A stretch of 8,647 bases of DNA from the NCBI GenBank assembly GCA_947304065.1, contig CAMZAI010000118.1, positions 1-8,647 on the forward strand, in the 5' to 3' direction. Source of the stretch: an uncultured Clostridia bacterium (lineage in GTDB: Bacteria; Bacillota; Clostridia; Lachnospirales; Lachnospiraceae). The notes below the pieces were generated by a model. That model saw nothing but the letters and a program-made list of their open reading frames with translations. It searched no databases and was not told where the DNA came from. A program made the translations under genes and the position numbers. This document shows positions 6,442 to 8,647 of the stretch, in pieces (the first letter of the stretch is position 1; every line of letters begins with the position of its first letter).

Positions 6442-7806
6442 ATGGATTTTTGTCTTATGAACGCTTATATTGAGAGAACTATCCAGCATGTCAAAGAGAG
6501 AGACTGGGATGAGCCCGAGTTCTCACAGTGTGTTGAAGAAGTTTTTTCATCGCTCGGACCTGTTATCGACCAGCATCCCGAATATGAGAAGGTCGATCTT
6601 CTCGGCCGTATGGTCGAGCCCGACAGATTTGTATATTTCAGGGTAACATGGACCGATGACAAGGGTATCGCGCATACCAACAGAGGCTATCGCTGCCAGT
6701 TTAACGGCGCGATCGGTCCTTACAAGGGAGGACTTCGTTTCCATCCTTCCGTATACAGCGGGATCATCAAGTTCCTCGGCTTTGAGCAGACCTTCAAGAA
6801 CAGCCTTACGACTCTTCCCATGGGCGGAGCGAAGGGCGGTTCCGATTTCGATCCGAGAGGAAAGTCCGACGCGGAGATCATGCGTTTCTGCCAGGCTTAC
6901 ATGACCGAGCTTAACCGTCATATCGGACCCGATGTTGATGTTCCCGCGGGAGATATAGGCGTAGGCGCGCGTGAGATCGGTTATCTTTACGGACAGTACA
7001 GAAGAATACGCGGTGCTTTCGAGAACGGCGTTATGACCGGTAAGGGCCTGTCATACGGCGGATCGATCTTAAGACCCGAGGCTACCGGATACGGCGCGAT
7101 TTATTATACAAACGAAGTATTCGCTCATGAGAAAGATGATATCAAGGGCAAGACCTTTGTTATCTCCGGTTTCGGAAACGTTGCATGGGGCGCATGCAAA
7201 AAGATCGCGGAGCTCGGCGGCAAGGCCATCACGCTTTCAGGTCCCGACGGATATATCCTTGATAAGGACGGAGTTACGACTCCCGAAAAGATAAATTACA
7301 TGCTCGAGATGAGAGCATCCGGACGTGACCGCGTTCAGGATTACGCGGACAAGTTCGGCGTTCCCTTCTTCGCAGGCGAGAAGCCCTGGGGCGTTAAGGG
7401 CGATGTTATCCTTCCCTGCGCAACACAGAACGATGTGGATCTGGAGTCTGCACACAAGATCGTTGCGAACGGCGTGAAGTATTACATCGAGGTGGCGAAT
7501 ATGCCTACCACGAACGACGCCCTGAATTACCTGCTCCAGCAGAAGAACATGATCGTTGCTCCTTCGAAGGCTGTTAACGCGGGCGGCGTGGCTGTTTCCG
7601 GTCTCGAAATGAGCCAGAACAGCGAGCGCATTTCCTGGACGGCAGAGGAAGTTGACGCGAAGCTTCACCAGATCATGAAGAACATCCATGATTCTTCGGT
7701 TGCTGCGGCAGAGGAGTACGGTCTGGGATACAACCTTGTTGCGGGCGCGAATATCGCGGGCTTCAAGAAGGTTGCGGAAGCCATGATGGCACAGGGCATT
7801 TTCTAA
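6442..7806 (+). CDS. gdhA: Glutamate dehydrogenase, clostridial NAD-type
   Basis: A 454-residue hexameric-type glutamate dehydrogenase interconverting glutamate with 2-oxoglutarate and ammonia in the cytoplasm. Substrate and catalytic residues are Lys95 (GPYKGG), Lys119 (TFKN), Lys131 (MGGAKGG) and Asp171 (PAGDIGVG). Their spacing (24, 12, 40) equals that of Lys89, Lys113, Lys125 and Asp165 in the Clostridium symbiosum enzyme. The nucleotide site GFGNVA (243-248) and SGPDG (266-270) carry the Phe, Pro and Asp linked to NAD rather than NADP preference in that enzyme, so NAD use is my prediction. Start: ATG 6442 has AGGAG at 6432-6436 with a 5-base gap. ATG 6457 matches the usual family N-terminus but has no site at normal distance; either is possible. 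Proline codons are 12 CCC, 5 CCT and 1 CCG, pointing to high expression. Its own promoter region and a downstream hairpin suggest a single-gene unit; it may recycle glutamate for the neighbouring aminotransferase. Confidence 0.97.
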   Translation: MDFCLMNAYIERTIQHVKERDWDEPEFSQCVEEVFSSLGPVIDQHPEYEKVDLLGRMVEPDRFVYFRVTWTDDKGIAHTNRGYRCQFNGAIGPYKGGLRFHPSVYSGIIKFLGFEQTFKNSLTTLPMGGAKGGSDFDPRGKSDAEIMRFCQAYMTELNRHIGPDVDVPAGDIGVGAREIGYLYGQYRRIRGAFENGVMTGKGLSYGGSILRPEATGYGAIYYTNEVFAHEKDDIKGKTFVISGFGNVAWGACKKIAELGGKAITLSGPDGYILDKDGVTTPEKINYMLEMRASGRDRVQDYADKFGVPFFAGEKPWGVKGDVILPCATQNDVDLESAHKIVANGVKYYIEVANMPTTNDALNYLLQQKNMIVAPSKAVNAGGVAVSGLEMSQNSERISWTAEEVDAKLHQIMKNIHDSSVAAAEEYGLGYNLVAGANIAGFKKVAEAMMAQGIF

Positions 7807-7850
7807 AGACATATAGAAAACTGTATAGATTGGGGTTTAGCACGTTGGAG

Positions 7851-7893
7851 GGTGCCTGTCACCATGAGAATATTTATGGTGACAGGCATCTTT
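7851..7893 (+). terminator. Long perfect hairpin after gdhA, probable terminator
   Basis: TGCCTGTCACCAT (7853-7865) and ATGGTGACAGGCA (7876-7888) are perfect 13-base inverted arms around a 10-base loop, with two further outer pairs (GG with TC, one G-T). The T tail is short (TTT at 7891-7893), so termination may be partial. It stands between gdhA and the sigma-factor promoter, where a terminator is expected. The stem sequence resembles palindromes that I recall as dispersed in other Firmicutes genomes, so it may be a repeat element as well. Confidence 0.65.
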
Positions 7894-7898
7894 CCGTC

Positions 7899-7911
7899 TC
7901 AAACCGTTTGA
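7899..7911. promoter_or_regulatory. Small palindrome overlapping the sigma-factor -35 box
   Basis: TCAAAC (7899-7904), C, GTTTGA (7906-7911) is a perfect 13-base palindrome. It overlaps four bases of the -35 TTGACA (7908-7913), a classic place for a repressor to act. TCAAAC also resembles the AAC-type -35 element of ECF sigma factors, which could mean self-recognition, although the -10 that would pair with it (CGCG near 7921) is weak. No binding protein can be named. Confidence 0.3.
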
Positions 7912-7935
7912 CATTGTTCGCGCGATTAATGTAAT
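7908..7935 (+). promoter_or_regulatory. Sigma-70 type promoter of the ECF sigma gene
   Basis: A perfect -35 TTGACA (7908-7913) is followed after 16 bases by TGTAAT (7930-7935, five of six consensus bases). TAATAT two bases later is a second -10 option with an 18-base spacer. Transcription would start near 7943, giving a leader of about 48 bases. Confidence 0.55.
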
Positions 7936-7951
7936 ATTTTGTGGGAGTGAT

Positions 7952-7980
7952 AAGGAGCGCAGCATTAAAACGCGGCGCTT
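7952..7980 (+). promoter_or_regulatory. Distant ribosome site and hairpin in the sigma-factor leader
   Basis: AAGGAG (7952-7957) is a good ribosome site but lies 33 bases before ATG 7991. AGCGC (7956-7960) can pair with GCGCT (7975-7979), and folding this stem would bring the AAGG part to about 11 bases from the ATG. The only purine stretch directly before the ATG, AAAGAG, is weak and only 3 bases away. Alternatively, translation starts at an in-frame ATT (7964) or TTG (7979). Confidence 0.3.
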
Positions 7981-7990
7981 GAAAGAGATT

Positions 7991-8539
7991 ATGAACGACG
8001 ACGAATTATATAAACGGTTTTTGGGCGGCGACAGCGGCGCGTATGACAGTCTGATGCTGAAATACGGGGATGAGCTGCTGCTGTACCTTAAAGGTTTTTT
8101 GTACAGCTGGGAGGACGCGGAGGATCTGATGATCGAAACTTTCGCGCGTATCCTTTCTGCAAGGCCGCGCATACGCGAGGGCGGGTTCAAGGCCTATCTG
8201 TTCCGGACGGGACATAACCTTATGGCGCGATATTACAGGCGCGGCAGGAGGCGCGAGGATTTCAGCCTCGAAGAGCTGGAGAGCGAACCTGCGGCCGAAT
8301 GCAATATTGACGAAGAGCTCTGGAAGGACGAGAAAAAGCGTATCCTCATAAAGTGCATGAACCGTCTCCCGGCGGAGATGAGGGAGGCGCTGTGGCTGGT
8401 CTATTTCGAGAACATGAACTATAAGGATGCCGCGCGCATCACGCACAAAACGGTAAAAAAGATCGATAATCTGCTGGCCCGCGGCAAGGTTCTGCTGCGC
8501 GGGGAGCTGGCAGGGGAGGGCGTAACCGATGCCTATTGA
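7991..8539 (+). CDS. ECF-type RNA polymerase sigma factor
   Basis: A 182-residue two-domain sigma factor of the sigma-70 extracytoplasmic-function type, which directs RNA polymerase to a special promoter set. Region 2 spans about residues 15-88: core-binding DAEDLMIETFARIL (42-55) and the DNA-contacting FKAYLFRTGHNLMARYYRR (66-84). A charged linker follows, then region 4 from about 112 to 170, with LPAEMREALWLVYFE and the helix-turn-helix NYKDAARITHKTVKKIDNLLARGK for the -35 element. The protein is of usual size and looks intact. ATG 7991 gives the typical N-terminus (NDDELYKRFLGGDSGAYDSL), but its ribosome site is weak; TTG 7979 and ATT 7964 are in-frame alternatives. The next gene starts inside its last codons, so the two are translated together, as for many sigma/anti-sigma pairs, though the partner is not recognisable. 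It probably has no link to the sugar operon. Proline codons are mainly CCG, suggesting low expression. Confidence 0.93.
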   Translation: MNDDELYKRFLGGDSGAYDSLMLKYGDELLLYLKGFLYSWEDAEDLMIETFARILSARPRIREGGFKAYLFRTGHNLMARYYRRGRRREDFSLEELESEPAAECNIDEELWKDEKKRILIKCMNRLPAEMREALWLVYFENMNYKDAARITHKTVKKIDNLLARGKVLLRGELAGEGVTDAY

Positions 8540-8647
8540 TATGGAGACCATTGACAATATATTTCAGTTGCTGGTATCCGGCGGCTGTTCGGTCATTGCG
8601 ATCAACAGGGCCATTTCTACGGGAAAACGGCAGTGGACCATGATCGC
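8529..8647 (+). CDS. Start of an unidentified gene, cut by the window edge
   Basis: An ATG at 8529 lies 11 bases before the end of the sigma-factor gene and is preceded by GGGGAGGG (8514-8521) at a 7-base gap, a strong site. The frame stays open for 39 codons to the window end. The peptide begins MPIDMETIDNIFQLLVSGG, has a mildly hydrophobic stretch (about residues 11-29) and then TGKRQW, which would fit a first membrane segment followed by a positive cytoplasmic loop. Translational coupling to a sigma factor makes an anti-sigma factor or a membrane sensor possible, but I see no motif for it. ATG 8541 is a second in-frame start. Confidence 0.6.
   Translation, partial: MPIDMETIDNIFQLLVSGGCSVIAINRAISTGKRQWTMI

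Noticed and set aside
7351..7560. EVANMP in place of the EGANMP seen in enterobacterial glutamate dehydrogenases, at first taken as a damaged active site
   Set aside because: The same residues occur in the functional clostridial NAD-type enzyme, so it is a subgroup feature.
7799..7820. TTTTCTA/TAGAAAA inverted repeat across the gdhA stop codon
   Set aside because: Only seven AT-rich pairs and no T tail; a much stronger hairpin follows 30 bases later.

Overview
The window reads as a low-to-moderate-AT Firmicutes chromosome, most likely a gut- or rumen-type member of the Clostridia (Lachnospiraceae or a relative). The reasons are strong AGGAGG-type ribosome sites, tight gene packing, sigma-70-like promoters, and a glutamate dehydrogenase whose sequence closely follows the Clostridium symbiosum NAD-type enzyme. 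All supported genes lie on the + strand. I see no tRNA, rRNA, CRISPR array, insertion sequence or phage gene.

Left block (1-904): the last codons of a cut-off gene, then a FabG-like short-chain dehydrogenase/reductase closed by a clear rho-independent terminator. Centre (909-6269): a TetR-family regulator with its own near-consensus promoter and a palindrome at the transcription start. It is followed in close order by an FGGY carbohydrate kinase, a class II aldolase with an extra C-terminal domain, a GtrA-family membrane protein and a class III (glutamate-1-semialdehyde-like) aminotransferase. Gaps are 54, 31 and 15 bases and the last pair overlaps by 8 bases, so this looks like one operon. 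Right block (6270-8647): an AT-rich intergenic stretch, glutamate dehydrogenase, a long perfect hairpin, then an ECF-type sigma factor overlapping the start of an unrecognised gene that runs off the window.

Functional reading (inference): the kinase and aldolase form a phosphorylate-then-cleave (or epimerise) module for an unidentified sugar, ketose or polyol. The aminotransferase could aminate a carbonyl intermediate or product, and glutamate dehydrogenase next door could recycle glutamate/2-oxoglutarate. The GtrA protein is the odd member, since that family is normally tied to lipid-linked sugar transfer at the membrane, so a surface-glycan or lipid precursor role cannot be excluded. The TetR protein probably controls the operon from the palindrome. 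The combination does not match any pathway I can name with confidence and is the best candidate here for something undescribed. Proline codon choice suggests that the reductase, aminotransferase and glutamate dehydrogenase are highly expressed, while the regulator, kinase and GtrA genes are not.
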